Shown here: piece by piece, positions 1-8,848 of the stretch
Position numbering within the stretch: position 1 is the first letter of the stretch
Layout: each line of letters starts with the position of its first letter
NCBI RefSeq assembly: GCF_036250065.1
Contig: NZ_CP109199.1
Coordinates: 2,852,001 to 2,916,000 of the forward strand
Direction of reading: 5' to 3'
Origin: Micromonospora sp. NBC_01699
GTDB taxonomy: Bacteria; Actinomycetota; Actinomycetes; Mycobacteriales; Micromonosporaceae
DNA length: 64,000 nt
Program-made: the position numbers and the translations under genes
The notes under the pieces: generated by a model
Databases searched by the model: none
Told to the model about the DNA's origin: nothing
Seen by the model: only the letters and a program-made list of their open reading frames with translations

Positions 1-192
1 GCCCACCTCGGGTACGCCCACGGCCCGCACTTCTGCCTCGGTGCGGCACTCGCCCGTACCCAGGTCGAGGTGGCGCTCACCCGGCTGCTGCGCCGCTTCC
101 CCGACCTCGCGTTCGCCGGCTCGCCGACCCAGCCCGGCTGGCTACCCGATCCCGGCACCCGGCGGCTCGCGGCACTGCCCGTCACCCTCTGA
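1..192 (+). CDS. Cytochrome P450, C-terminal fragment (runs off left edge)
   Basis: Reading frame 1 is open from the first base and ends in TGA at 190-192, giving 63 residues. It contains the heme-binding loop YAHGPHFCLGAALAR, matching the P450 pattern in which the Cys is the axial heme ligand and the Gly-x-His-x-Cys-x-Gly spacing is fixed. After it comes the L-helix and the usual C-terminal beta segment. Only the last part of a roughly 400-residue bacterial class I P450 is present, so substrate and start are unknown. Family assignment is secure; function in secondary metabolism or xenobiotic oxidation cannot be decided here. Confidence 0.9.
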   Translation, partial: AHLGYAHGPHFCLGAALARTQVEVALTRLLRRFPDLAFAGSPTQPGWLPDPGTRRLAALPVTL

Positions 193-273
193 ACCCCACC
201 CCGGCGCGGCGCCCCGTACGCGCTGCGCCGGGGGGTCACCGGATCGGGGCGGCCGCTGTTTATGATCATCGCC

Positions 274-1224
274 ATGTCCGTCGCCCCGACCCTGGCCCCC
301 ACCGTGGACCCGGCCGCCGCCTACCCCGAATTCGCCCGTCTGGCCACCGCCCTGCGGGACCTGGACTGGGACGGCGTGCGAGCGGTGGTCGACGGGCAGG
401 AACCCGCGGCGCGTACCCGACTGATCCGGTTGGCCGGCGAGCTTTCGGAGGGCGGCGTGTTACCCCGGCCCCGGTTGACGGCCGAGCCGGGCGACACGCT
501 CGCCGCCGCGCTGCTGGCCGGGCGGCGGATCAAGACGGCGTGGGACATCCGTACCGGGGCCCGGGCCGCGGATGTCAGCCGGGACCAGTTCGACCGCTTC
601 CACGCGATCCTGCGTACGGCCGAACAACTGCTGATCGACGCCGCCGCCTACGACCCGAGCGACCCGGCGGTCTGGGTGCAGCGGCTCGTCACGGCGCGGG
701 GACTCGGACTCGGCCAGTCGGAGGCCCGTCGCCGGTACGACCGGCTGTCCGAGTACGACCCGCACCACCTGCCCGGACAGTCCCAGCTCCTCCAGCAGAT
801 CGCGCCGAAGTGGGGCGGCTCGCTGGAGACGATGCACGCCTTCGCCCGTACGCAGATGCTGGCGGCGCCGGAGGGGGCACCGAACGCGCTGCTGGTCCTG
901 GAGGCGCACCTCGAACACTGGCTCGACCTGCCCGGCGCCGACCAGGGCAGGTACTTCACCGACGGCCGGGTACGGGAGGAGATCCGGGAGGCGGCGGCCC
1001 GCTCGGTGCTGCACCCGGCGTACCGGCGCACCGTCGGGTGGGTCACCGTGGAGAACTACTTCGCCTTCATGTTCGGCATGATCGACGACGAGGTCGCGGC
1101 GGCCCGACACTTCACCGCCGTCGGACACCTGGTGAGCGAATCACCCTGGGAATATCTCGGCAACCCGCTCACGGTCTTCACCCGGCGCCGCGACCGGGCG
1201 CTCAGGAGAGGTAGCGCACGATGA
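274..1224 (+). CDS. Conserved hypothetical protein upstream of M16-like peptidase
   Basis: A protein of 316 residues that I do not recognise. It is mostly alpha-helical, soluble, without signal peptide, and the central part (about residues 90-230) has repeat-like helical pairs reminiscent of TPR proteins. An upstream in-frame ATG exists at 262, but the ATG at 274 is preceded by TATGAT (261-266) and a 7-nt gap, the pattern of a leaderless actinobacterial transcript, so 274 is preferred. The stop overlaps the ATG of the next gene (ATGA), so the two are translationally coupled and probably work together, perhaps as regulator or partner of the M16-like protein. That role is inference. Confidence 0.75.
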   Translation: MSVAPTLAPTVDPAAAYPEFARLATALRDLDWDGVRAVVDGQEPAARTRLIRLAGELSEGGVLPRPRLTAEPGDTLAAALLAGRRIKTAWDIRTGARAADVSRDQFDRFHAILRTAEQLLIDAAAYDPSDPAVWVQRLVTARGLGLGQSEARRRYDRLSEYDPHHLPGQSQLLQQIAPKWGGSLETMHAFARTQMLAAPEGAPNALLVLEAHLEHWLDLPGADQGRYFTDGRVREEIREAAARSVLHPAYRRTVGWVTVENYFAFMFGMIDDEVAAARHFTAVGHLVSESPWEYLGNPLTVFTRRRDRALRRGSAR

Positions 1225-2900
1225 TTCGCCAGACCGAGGTCGACGGCGTACCGACCCTGCTCGCCGGCACCACCGGGCCGATGCACGCCGGGTTGATGTT
1301 CCGGGTCGGGCAGGCCGACGAGACCCTCGCCCGGCGGGGCATCACCCACCTGCTCGAACACCTGGTGCTCTTCCCGACCGGGGTCGCCGACTACCACTAC
1401 AACGGCGCCACCGGCAACGTCATCACCTACTTCCACCTCCAGGGCTCCGCCAGGGACATCAGCACCTTCCTGGTCGGGGTCTGCGAATCCCTGCGCAACC
1501 TCGCCGGCGAGCGGCTGGAGACCGAGAAGACCATTTTGCGTACGGAGTGGAGCTCCCGGTCCCACTCGGCCACCGACCCGATGCCGCTGTGGCGGTACGG
1601 CGCCCGTGACTACGGCCTGGTGAGCTACCCCGAGTGGGGGCTGTCCGGGCTGACCACCGACGACCTGCGGGACTGGGTCGCCCGGTACTTCACCCGGGAG
1701 AACGCCGTGCTCTGGATCGCCGGTGACGAGGTACCGCCGGGGCTGACGCTCGACCTGCCGTCGGGCCGGCGCCAGCCGGTGCCGGTGGCGTCCTCGGCGT
1801 TGCCGGCCACCCCGGCGTTCTTCCGCGGCCCGTCACGGGCGACCGGGTGGGATGCGGTGGTGCCGAGCAACGCCGCCGCCAGCGTGTTCACCGGCGTACT
1901 CGAACGGGATCTGTTCCGCAGTCTGCGGCAGCGGGGCGGGCTGTCGTACACGGCGGCGGCGAACCACGACCCGCGCGGCGACGGGTTCGCCGTGATCACC
2001 GCACTCGCCGACGCGCTGCCGGAGAAGCAGGACGCGGTACTCGGCGGATTTGTCGACGTACTGGCCAAGCTGAGGATCGGCCGGATCGATGAGGCCGACC
2101 TGACCGCCGTGGTGGCCAAGGCCACCGACGCGCTGCTCACCGCCGAGGCCGACGCCGCCCGGCTGCCCTCGGCGGCGTTCAAACTGCTCACCGGTCAGCC
2201 GTTGCGGTCGAGCGACGAACTGGCCGGGGAGCTGAAGGCGGTCACCATCGAGCAGGTACGCGAGGTCACCGGTGTCGCGCTCGGCTCGGCGCTGCTGATG
2301 ACCCCGAACGGGCGCACCGCCGACTGGGCCGGTTTTGTCGCCGCGCCGACCGGCTCCGAGGAGGCCGTCCGGGGCACCACGTACCCGGGATTGGGCGACC
2401 GGTCGACGCGGCTCGTGGTGGGGGAGTCGGGGATCAGCCTGGTGCCGGAGGAGGGCGAGCCGAACACCGTACGGTTCGACCGGTGCGTGGCCATGCTCGC
2501 CTGGCCGGACGGGGCCCGGCAGCTCGTCGGCGCCGACGCGGTCACGGTCCGGATCGAGCCCACCCTGTACCGGGGTGCGACGGCCCTGAACATCGACGCC
2601 AGGGTGCGCAGGGAGGTGCGGGTCGACCTGCCGGCCCGCGATCCGGACGAGATCCCCCGACCGGGAACCGCGCAACCGGTGGCCGGGACCGCGGCGGGTC
2701 GCCGGAGCATCGCCCACCGGCTCCAGGTGGGCGCGCTCGGGCTGGTGGCCCTCGTGGTGGGCCTGTCGGCCCTGGGCGTCACCGTCGCCATGATCGTGGG
2801 CGCGGTGCAGTTCCGCCTGCTCCCCGCGATCGGTTCCTGGATCATCGCCGGCTACCTCGGCCGCACCTTCCTAACCAAGTGGCAGAACCACCACCGCTAG
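1221..2900 (+). CDS. Membrane-anchored M16 (insulinase/pitrilysin-like) zinc peptidase
   Basis: A 559-residue protein. The inverted zinc motif HxxEH of M16 peptidases is visible as HLLEH at residues 43-47, followed by a glutamate-rich helix (ETEKTILRTE, about 100-109) that probably gives the third zinc ligand. The second half of the peptidase fold is present around 200-350, including the R-x-x-x-G-L-S-Y-x-A segment typical of the inactive partner domain. A single hydrophobic helix lies near residues 500-530, so the enzyme is probably tethered to the membrane by its C terminus, which is unusual for M16 enzymes. It overlaps the preceding gene by 4 nt. Substrate unknown; processing of a small peptide is possible but not shown. 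Confidence 0.8.
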   Translation: MIRQTEVDGVPTLLAGTTGPMHAGLMFRVGQADETLARRGITHLLEHLVLFPTGVADYHYNGATGNVITYFHLQGSARDISTFLVGVCESLRNLAGERLETEKTILRTEWSSRSHSATDPMPLWRYGARDYGLVSYPEWGLSGLTTDDLRDWVARYFTRENAVLWIAGDEVPPGLTLDLPSGRRQPVPVASSALPATPAFFRGPSRATGWDAVVPSNAAASVFTGVLERDLFRSLRQRGGLSYTAAANHDPRGDGFAVITALADALPEKQDAVLGGFVDVLAKLRIGRIDEADLTAVVAKATDALLTAEADAARLPSAAFKLLTGQPLRSSDELAGELKAVTIEQVREVTGVALGSALLMTPNGRTADWAGFVAAPTGSEEAVRGTTYPGLGDRSTRLVVGESGISLVPEEGEPNTVRFDRCVAMLAWPDGARQLVGADAVTVRIEPTLYRGATALNIDARVRREVRVDLPARDPDEIPRPGTAQPVAGTAAGRRSIAHRLQVGALGLVALVVGLSALGVTVAMIVGAVQFRLLPAIGSWIIAGYLGRTFLTKWQNHHR

Positions 2901-2922
2901 ACCCCACCCCGCCCCCGTTTTT

Positions 2923-3000
2923 GTCGACGATCTTGCACTTGTGGTGCCCGATTTAGGACGCTCATCCTGATTTGTTCACCGCCACAAGTGCAAGATCGAC
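2923..3000. repeat. Imperfect long inverted repeat, likely interspersed intergenic element
   Basis: The arms GATCTTGCACTTGTGG (2929-2944) and CCACAAGTGCAAGATC (2982-2997) are perfect 16-bp complements, flanked by GTCGAC-type bases, with about 37 nt between them. It lies directly after the M16 gene and could fold as a terminator-like hairpin. The length, symmetry and sharp ends suggest a REP/MITE-like repeat rather than a simple terminator; copy number elsewhere in the genome cannot be seen here. Confidence 0.6.
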
Positions 3001-3009
3001 GCGGCCTGT

Positions 3010-3046
3010 GGGGTGGGGGTGGGGTGGGGGTGGGGTGGGGTGGGGG
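3010..3046 (+). repeat. G-tract array (potential G-quadruplex)
   Basis: Seven runs of four or five G separated by single T residues on the plus strand, between the inverted repeat and the aldo/keto reductase relic. It satisfies the usual G4 pattern with one-base loops. A role is not shown. Confidence 0.6.
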
Positions 3047-3054
3047 AACTTGGT

Positions 3055-3322
3055 GTGACGCACATCGATATCGCCGACTTTTACGGGCGGTGGTCGTCGA
3101 CGAACTCATCCGGGAAGGGCTGTACCCGTACCCGGCCGAGCCCAGGTACGGGAGAACCTTCGGCACCTCGATCTGGACGTGCTCGACGTGGTCAACCTGC
3201 GGATGGGCTCGGCCGAGGGCACCTCGGACGAACCCCTCGGGCAGCAGTTCAACGCCCTGGCCGCGGCCGAGCTGGAACTGTCGGCCGACGTGATCGCGGA
3301 ACTCGACACCATCGGCCGGTAG
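3055..3322 (+). pseudogene. Aldo/keto reductase relic (frameshifted, internally deleted)
   Basis: Three pieces of an aldo/keto reductase can be read in different frames. First THIDIADFYG (active-site Asp/Tyr region) from 3058; then, shifted by one frame, DELIREGLYPYP (about 3097-3135); then ENLRHLDLDVLDVVNLRMGS followed by EPLGQQFNALAA and a C-terminal helix ending in TAG at 3320-3322. Between these pieces the central barrel and later cofactor-binding segments are missing. A normal enzyme is 280-330 residues; only about 85 remain. This is a decayed gene, not a small protein. Start of the relic is approximate. Confidence 0.7.
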
Positions 3323-3329
3323 TCACGGC

Positions 3330-4115
3330 TCACCGCGCCGGTCCGCCCCGGTCGGCGGAGAGGTCCGTACGCCGGACGAACACCTCGATCCCGTCGAGGA
3401 CCCGTTGCAGGCCGAACTCGAACGCCCGGGTCGGCTCGTACGTGCCCTGGTTCACCTCGCCGGCCGCGCTGCCGACCGCGCTCGCCACCGGGTAGCGGTC
3501 CGGGTCGAGGACCTGCTCCAGCAGCGGTGCCTGGGCGGTCCACCACTGTTCGTCGGTCATCCCGGTCCGGCGTTCGACCAGGGCCGCCTCCACCGCGCCA
3601 CGGGCCGCCCCGGCGACGTAGCCGAGCAGCAGGGTGAGCACCGAGTCCATCTCCACCTCGGTCAGCCCGATGTCGGACAGTGCCCGTAGTTCGTAGTCGT
3701 ACTTGGCGATCAGGTGGGGGCCCATCGGGGGGCGCTGTACGGCCACCTCCAGCATCCACGGGTGCCGCTGGTAGGTGGTCAGGTTCTCCCGGGCGATGTG
3801 TTCGAGTCGGGTCCGCCAGTCCAGGTCACCCCGGTCGGGCCGGTCCATCCGGCCGAGCACCGCGTCGAGCATGACGTCGACCAGCTCGGCCTTGCCCGGC
3901 ACGTACGTGTAGAGCGACATCACCCCGACGCCGAGCCGTTCGGCGAGCCGGCGCATGGACAGCGCCGCCAGTCCCTCGGCGTCGGCCAGTTCGATCGCCG
4001 TGTCGACGATCCGGTCGACGGTCAGCCCGGACCGGGGGGCCGGCTTCTCCGGTCCCCGCCAGAGCAGGGCCATGCTGCGGGCCGGGTCCCCGCCGCCGGT
4101 GTACTCGGTGGTCAT
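3330..4115 (-). CDS. TetR-family transcriptional repressor of the DrrAB-type exporter
   Basis: A 261-residue TetR/AcrR protein from the ATG at 4115, which has a GGGAG ribosome site; an in-frame extension to 4187 would run into the operator and is rejected. The N-terminal helix-turn-helix (about residues 30-75, with the YTYVPGKAELVDVMLDAV helix typical of the family) binds DNA, and the long helical C-terminal part resembles the TetR_C type ligand domain. It is divergent from an ABC exporter operon, and a perfect 13-bp inverted repeat sits between them, so the simplest model is a drug-sensing repressor of both itself and the exporter. Confidence 0.9.
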   Translation of the reverse strand: MTTEYTGGGDPARSMALLWRGPEKPAPRSGLTVDRIVDTAIELADAEGLAALSMRRLAERLGVGVMSLYTYVPGKAELVDVMLDAVLGRMDRPDRGDLDWRTRLEHIARENLTTYQRHPWMLEVAVQRPPMGPHLIAKYDYELRALSDIGLTEVEMDSVLTLLLGYVAGAARGAVEAALVERRTGMTDEQWWTAQAPLLEQVLDPDRYPVASAVGSAAGEVNQGTYEPTRAFEFGLQRVLDGIEVFVRRTDLSADRGGPAR

Positions 4116-4159
4116 CGCCGCTCCCAGGACGTCCGCGATTCGGGTTGGCACCCGCCAAC

Positions 4160-4193
4160 CGTACGGTGTACGGTCTGTTTCGTACACCGTACG
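4160..4193. promoter_or_regulatory. Palindromic operator between TetR gene and ABC exporter
   Basis: Arms CGTACGGTGTACG (4160-4172) and CGTACACCGTACG (4181-4193) are exact reverse complements separated by 8 nt. It lies 16 nt before the exporter start and 45 nt before the repressor start, the expected place for a TetR-type operator acting on both. A smaller hairpin GGTTGGC/GCCAACC (4143-4160) lies beside it. Confidence 0.8.
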
Positions 4194-4209
4194 ATCTTAA
4201 GGGGTCCGG

Positions 4210-5196
4210 ATGACAGTGACAGCGGCAGCCGTACAGGTCGAGGGTCTGGTCAAGCGCTACGGTGGGCGCCCCGCGCTGGACGGACTCGACCTGCGGGTGG
4301 ACCCCGGCACCGTGCACGGGCTGCTCGGGCCCAACGGCGCCGGCAAGACCACCGCCGTACGCATCCTCACCACGCTGCTGCGACCCGACGCCGGCCGGGC
4401 CGTGGTCGCCGGCCACGACGTCGAACGCGACCCGGTCGCCGTGCGCACCCGGATCGGGCTGGTCGGCCAGCACGCCGCCGTGGACGAGATCCTCAGCGGC
4501 CGGCAGAACCTGGTCATGTTCGGCCGGCTCTACCACCTGCCCGGCGCGACCGCCCGGCGTCGGGCCGACGAACTGCTCGCCCGCTTCGGTCTCGCCGACA
4601 CCGGTGACAAGCCGGTCGGCCGCTACTCCGGCGGCATGCGCCGACGTCTCGACCTCGCCGCCAGCCTGATTCTCGCCCCGACCGTGCTCTTCCTCGACGA
4701 ACCGACCACCGGGCTGGACCCGCGCAGCCGGGCCGAGGTCTGGGACGCCGTCCGGGGTCTCGTGGCGGGCGGCACCACGGTCCTGCTCACCACCCAGTAC
4801 CTGGACGAGGCCGACCAGCTCGCCGACCGGATCTCGGTGGTCGACCACGGCCGGACCATCGCCGAGGGCAGCGCCGACCAGCTCAAGTCGCGGCTCGGCG
4901 GGGACCGGATCGACGTCGTGCTGCGCGACCGCGACCAACTGCCGGTGGCCGCCTCGGTGGTCGCCGCGATCGCCGGCGCCGAGGCCGAGGTCGACCCCGA
5001 CACCCGACGGGTCAGTGCGCCGGTCGCCGACCGGGTCACCGCGCTCACCGCCGTCGTCCGGGGGCTCGACGGCGCCGGGATCGACGCCGAGGACATCGCG
5101 CTGCGCCGACCCACCCTCGACGAGGTCTTCCTGCACCTGACCGGACACCCCACCACCAGCGCCACCGCTTCGACCGACGAGAAGGTGACCGCGTGA
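4210..5196 (+). CDS. ABC exporter ATP-binding protein, DrrA (daunorubicin resistance) type
   Basis: A 328-residue nucleotide-binding subunit that powers an ABC-2 exporter at the inner face of the membrane. Walker A GPNGAGKTT is at residues 40-48, the signature YSGGMRRRLDLAASL and Walker B FLDEPTTGLDPR follow in normal order, and the C-terminal about 90 residues form the regulatory extension seen in DrrA proteins. The gene overlaps the permease gene by 4 nt (GTGA). Control is probably by the divergent TetR protein through the adjacent palindrome. The substrate is likely a hydrophobic drug or metabolite; the family does not tell which. Confidence 0.93.
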   Translation: MTVTAAAVQVEGLVKRYGGRPALDGLDLRVDPGTVHGLLGPNGAGKTTAVRILTTLLRPDAGRAVVAGHDVERDPVAVRTRIGLVGQHAAVDEILSGRQNLVMFGRLYHLPGATARRRADELLARFGLADTGDKPVGRYSGGMRRRLDLAASLILAPTVLFLDEPTTGLDPRSRAEVWDAVRGLVAGGTTVLLTTQYLDEADQLADRISVVDHGRTIAEGSADQLKSRLGGDRIDVVLRDRDQLPVAASVVAAIAGAEAEVDPDTRRVSAPVADRVTALTAVVRGLDGAGIDAEDIALRRPTLDEVFLHLTGHPTTSATASTDEKVTA

Positions 5197-6020
5197 CGAC
5201 CCTCGCCCCGCCCCCGCCCCGGTCACTGTTCGGCCGGCTGCGCTGGGCCGTCGCCGACGGCTGGACGATCACCCACCGCGACCTGTCCCACTGGGCCCGC
5301 CAGCCGTGGCAGATCGTCATCGCGCTGCTCTTCCCGGTGCTGACCGTGCTGATGTTCGGCTATCTGCTCGGCGGCGGCATGACGGTGCCGGGCGGCGGCG
5401 ACTACCGGGAGTTCCTGCTGCCCGGCATGTTCGCCCTGACCATGGTCTTCGGGCTGGAGACGACGTTCGCGGCGGTCGCCACCGACGCGGCCAGGGGCGT
5501 CACCGACCGGTTCCGCTCGATGCCGATGGCACCGTCGGCGGTTGTCGTCGGCCGAGGCACCGCCGACCTGCTCAACTCGCTCGTCGGCCTGGCCCTGATG
5601 ATCGGCTGCGGGCTCGCCGTCGGCTGGTCCTGGCACCACGGACCGGTACGCGCCGCCGCCGCGATCGGACTGCTCCTGCTGCTGCGCTTCGCGCTGCTCT
5701 GGGTCGGCATCTGGCTCGGCCTGCTGGCCAAAGGCCCGGAGGCGCTGGTCGCCGTACAGATCCTGGTCTGGCCGCTGGGATTCCTGTCCAACACCTTCGC
5801 GGCGCCGGAGACCATGCCGGGCTGGCTCGGCGTGATCGCCGAGTGGAACCCGCTCTCCTCGACCGTCGCCGCCACCCGCGAGCTGTTCGGCAACCCCGGC
5901 TGGGGCGGCGACTCCTGGATCGCCCAGCACGCCCTGCTGATGTCGGTGCTCTGGCCCACCCTGCTGATAGTGGTCTTCTTCCCCCTCGCCGTACGCCGTT
6001 ACCGCAGGCTGAGCGCGTGA
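5193..6020 (+). CDS. ABC-2 type permease, DrrB type
   Basis: A 275-residue membrane subunit with a cytoplasmic N terminus and about six membrane segments, containing the ABC-2 pattern of family DrrB: a first helix near residues 45-65, the GMFALTMVFGLETTFAAVATDAARGVTDRFRS-like coupling region in the middle (residues about 75-105) and the conserved W-L-G-V-I-A-E-W-N-P-L-S motif near 208-220. It overlaps both neighbours by 4 nt and forms the transport pore with the preceding ATPase as a dimer of dimers. Confidence 0.93.
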   Translation: MTTLAPPPPRSLFGRLRWAVADGWTITHRDLSHWARQPWQIVIALLFPVLTVLMFGYLLGGGMTVPGGGDYREFLLPGMFALTMVFGLETTFAAVATDAARGVTDRFRSMPMAPSAVVVGRGTADLLNSLVGLALMIGCGLAVGWSWHHGPVRAAAAIGLLLLLRFALLWVGIWLGLLAKGPEALVAVQILVWPLGFLSNTFAAPETMPGWLGVIAEWNPLSSTVAATRELFGNPGWGGDSWIAQHALLMSVLWPTLLIVVFFPLAVRRYRRLSA

Positions 6021-6028
6021 GCGGGAAC

Positions 6029-8848
6029 ATGGCCGAGGCGGGGCGCGGCGTACCTGCGGGGACCGGTTCCACCGGGGACGAGCCGACGGTGGCGTTCGCC
6101 CGGTGTGCCGTCCTGTTCGAGCCGGCCGATCCGCCGCGCGCCGGCACGGTGGCCTTCTGGACCGCCGAGGGGATACCGGAGCCGCTGGGCGAGCCGGGCA
6201 AGCTCACCGTGCTCACCCCGGACCCGGTCGACCCGAACGGGGTCGCCGTACGCACCGTCGAGGCCCGTCGGCTGCCCGTACGCGACGCTCTGGCGCTGCT
6301 CGTACGGGCCCGGCGCGACGCTGGTGGCAACGCCCATCCGGCGGCGGTGTTCTGGGGTGCCGCCGCCGACGAGGCCCTGCACCTGGTCGGCCGGGGACGG
6401 CTGCTGCCGGGTATCTCCCCGGCCGGGTTCGACGCCTGGCGGGTCGGGCCGTTCGACGAGTCCGACCTGGAGCGGGTCGCGGCGCTCGGGGCGGCGATGC
6501 CGGCCACCGCGCGGGCGATCCCGCTGCCCGAGCAGGACCCGCCCCGGCTGCCCGACGCGGTGCCGCTGGTGCGGGCGTTCCTCGACGCGGTCGCCGACAC
6601 CCTGCCCCGGCGCCCCGACACCACCGGTGCCTACGCCGCCGACGCGCCACAGCCGGCCGATGAGCTGCGCGACTGGGCCGGCGAGGTGGCCACGGTGGAC
6701 ACCGGGCTGCGGCTGTCGCTGCGGATCGAGGCGGACCCGGACGACGTCGGCACCGGGCCGCTGCGGGCGGTGCTCCAGGTCGCCGACCGCAACGACGCCG
6801 CCAGCCTGGCCGACGCCCGTACGCTCTGGGCGCCGGGCCGGACACCGGGTTGGCCGGAGAACGTCCGCACCGACATCAGTCTGGCCGTACGCCGGGCCGG
6901 GCGGGTGTTCCCGCCCCTGAGCCGTCTGCTCGACGATCCGGTGCCGGACATGCTGGTGCTCGACGACGACGAGGTCACCGACCTGCTCGGCGGTGCCGCC
7001 GCACGGCTGGCGGCGGCCGGGGTGACCGTGCACTGGCCCCGGGAACTGGCCGGCGAACTGCACACCACCGCCCTGCTCGGCGGCGGTCGGGACCTGCCGG
7101 CCGGCACCGCCGGACTGTTCGGCGAGGGCCGGCTGCTGGACTTCAACTGGCAGGTGGCGCTCGGCGGGATCCCGCTCAGCGCGGCCGAGATGGACCGGCT
7201 CGCCGAGGCGCACCGACCGGTGGCCCGGCTGCGCGGACGGTGGATCCTGGTCGACCCGGAGACCGTACGCCGGGCCCGGCACCGGGTTCTGCCGCCGCTG
7301 AGCCCGGTCGCCGCCCTCGGCGCCGCGCTGACCGGCACGGTCGACGTCGACGGGCGGGCGGTGCCGGTCGGCGCGACCGGCTGGCTGGACGAGCTGCGGC
7401 GGCGGATCGCCGACGCCGACGGCGGCACCGAACCGCTGCCCGCGCCGGCGGGGCTGACCGCGACGCTGCGCGACTACCAGCTCCGGGGGCTGCGCTGGCT
7501 GACCCGGATGACCTCGCTCGGCCTCGGCGCCTGCCTCGCCGACGACATGGGACTCGGCAAGACCGTCACGCTGATCGCCCTGCACCTGCACCGCCAGCGG
7601 GACCCGGAGACCGCCGGCCCGACCCTGGTCGTCTGCCCGGCCTCGCTGCTCGGCAACTGGGAACGGGAGATCCGCCGGTTCGCCCCCGGCGTGGCCGTAC
7701 GCCGTTTCCACGGCACCGGCCGGGATCTCGACCCGGCCGACGGCTTCACCCTCACCACGTACGGGACGATGCGGCTGGATGCCCGGCGGCTGGCCGGTCG
7801 GCGCTGGGGGATGGTCGTCGCCGACGAGGCCCAGCACGTCAAGAACCCGGCGTCGGACACGGCGAAGGCACTGCGCACCATCGACACCGGGGCGAGGGTG
7901 GCGCTCAGCGGCACGCCGGTGGAGAACAACCTGACCGAGTTGTGGGCGATCCTCGACTGGACCACGCCGGGGCTGCTCGGACCGCTGTCGGCGTTCCGGG
8001 AGCGGTGGGTGCGACCGGACGGCGCGGTGGACCTGGACCGGCTGGCCGGGCTGGTCGGCCCGTTCCTGCTGCGGCGGCGCAAGACGGATCCGGGCATCGC
8101 CCCGGAGTTGCCGGCCAAAACCGAGACGGACCGGCCGGTGACGCTGACGCCGGAGCAGGCGGGCCTCTACGAGGCGGTGGTCCGGGAGACCCTCGACGAG
8201 ATCAGGAACAGCACCGGGATGGCCCGGCGCGGCCTGGTGCTGGCGCTGCTGACCGCGCTGAAGCAGATCTGCAACCATCCGGCGCAGTACCTGGGCGAGG
8301 AGCAGCCGAGGCTGCGTGGCCGGTCCGGCAAGCTCGAACTGCTCGACGAACTGCTCGACACGATCCTCGCCGGTGGGGGAGCGGCCCTGGTCTTCACCCA
8401 GTACGTGGCCATGGCCCGGCTGCTCGAACGGCATCTCACCGGGCGCGGGATCGGCACCCGGCTGCTGCACGGCGGTACCCCGGTGGACCGGCGGGAGGAG
8501 CTGGTGGCGCGGTTCCAGGCCGGCGAGGTGCCGGTTTTCCTGCTCTCGTTGAAGGCCGCCGGCACGGGACTCAACCTGACCCGCGCCGATCACGTGATCC
8601 ACTACGACCGCTGGTGGAACCCGGCCGTGGAGGACCAGGCCACCGACCGGGCGTACCGGATCGGGCAGACCCGGCCGGTGCAGGTGCACCGGCTGATCGC
8701 GGAGGGCACGGTGGAGGACCTGATCGCCCGGACCATCGCCGACAAGCGCGGACTGGCCGACGCGGTGCTCTCCGGCGGCGCGGCGGCGCTCACCGAGCTG
8801 ACCGACGACGAACTCGCCGAACTGGTGACCCTGCGGGAGACAACATGA
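6029..8848 (+). CDS. SNF2-family DEAD-like helicase with SNF2-associated N domain
   Basis: A 939-residue DNA-dependent ATPase of the HepA/RapA-like group. The N-terminal 400 residues fit the bacterial SNF2-associated region; the motor follows with Walker A in ADDMGLGKTV (about residue 506), Walker B as VVADEAQHVKN, motif III SGTPVENNL, and C-terminal helicase motifs including FTQYV and motif VI DQATDRAYRIGQTRPVQ. GTG at 6017 overlaps the permease stop and could be the start; ATG at 6029 is the alternative used. It overlaps the SWIM protein by 4 nt. SNF2-SWIM pairs are common in actinobacteria and are thought to act in nucleic-acid remodelling; direct substrate unknown. Confidence 0.92.
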   Translation: MAEAGRGVPAGTGSTGDEPTVAFARCAVLFEPADPPRAGTVAFWTAEGIPEPLGEPGKLTVLTPDPVDPNGVAVRTVEARRLPVRDALALLVRARRDAGGNAHPAAVFWGAAADEALHLVGRGRLLPGISPAGFDAWRVGPFDESDLERVAALGAAMPATARAIPLPEQDPPRLPDAVPLVRAFLDAVADTLPRRPDTTGAYAADAPQPADELRDWAGEVATVDTGLRLSLRIEADPDDVGTGPLRAVLQVADRNDAASLADARTLWAPGRTPGWPENVRTDISLAVRRAGRVFPPLSRLLDDPVPDMLVLDDDEVTDLLGGAAARLAAAGVTVHWPRELAGELHTTALLGGGRDLPAGTAGLFGEGRLLDFNWQVALGGIPLSAAEMDRLAEAHRPVARLRGRWILVDPETVRRARHRVLPPLSPVAALGAALTGTVDVDGRAVPVGATGWLDELRRRIADADGGTEPLPAPAGLTATLRDYQLRGLRWLTRMTSLGLGACLADDMGLGKTVTLIALHLHRQRDPETAGPTLVVCPASLLGNWEREIRRFAPGVAVRRFHGTGRDLDPADGFTLTTYGTMRLDARRLAGRRWGMVVADEAQHVKNPASDTAKALRTIDTGARVALSGTPVENNLTELWAILDWTTPGLLGPLSAFRERWVRPDGAVDLDRLAGLVGPFLLRRRKTDPGIAPELPAKTETDRPVTLTPEQAGLYEAVVRETLDEIRNSTGMARRGLVLALLTALKQICNHPAQYLGEEQPRLRGRSGKLELLDELLDTILAGGGAALVFTQYVAMARLLERHLTGRGIGTRLLHGGTPVDRREELVARFQAGEVPVFLLSLKAAGTGLNLTRADHVIHYDRWWNPAVEDQATDRAYRIGQTRPVQVHRLIAEGTVEDLIARTIADKRGLADAVLSGGAAALTELTDDELAELVTLRETT

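Noticed and set aside
5999-8689. Long minus-strand open frame (896 codons) opposite the SNF2 gene
   Set aside because: It is a GC-driven antisense shadow of the helicase, with Arg/Gly/Pro-rich composition and no domain.
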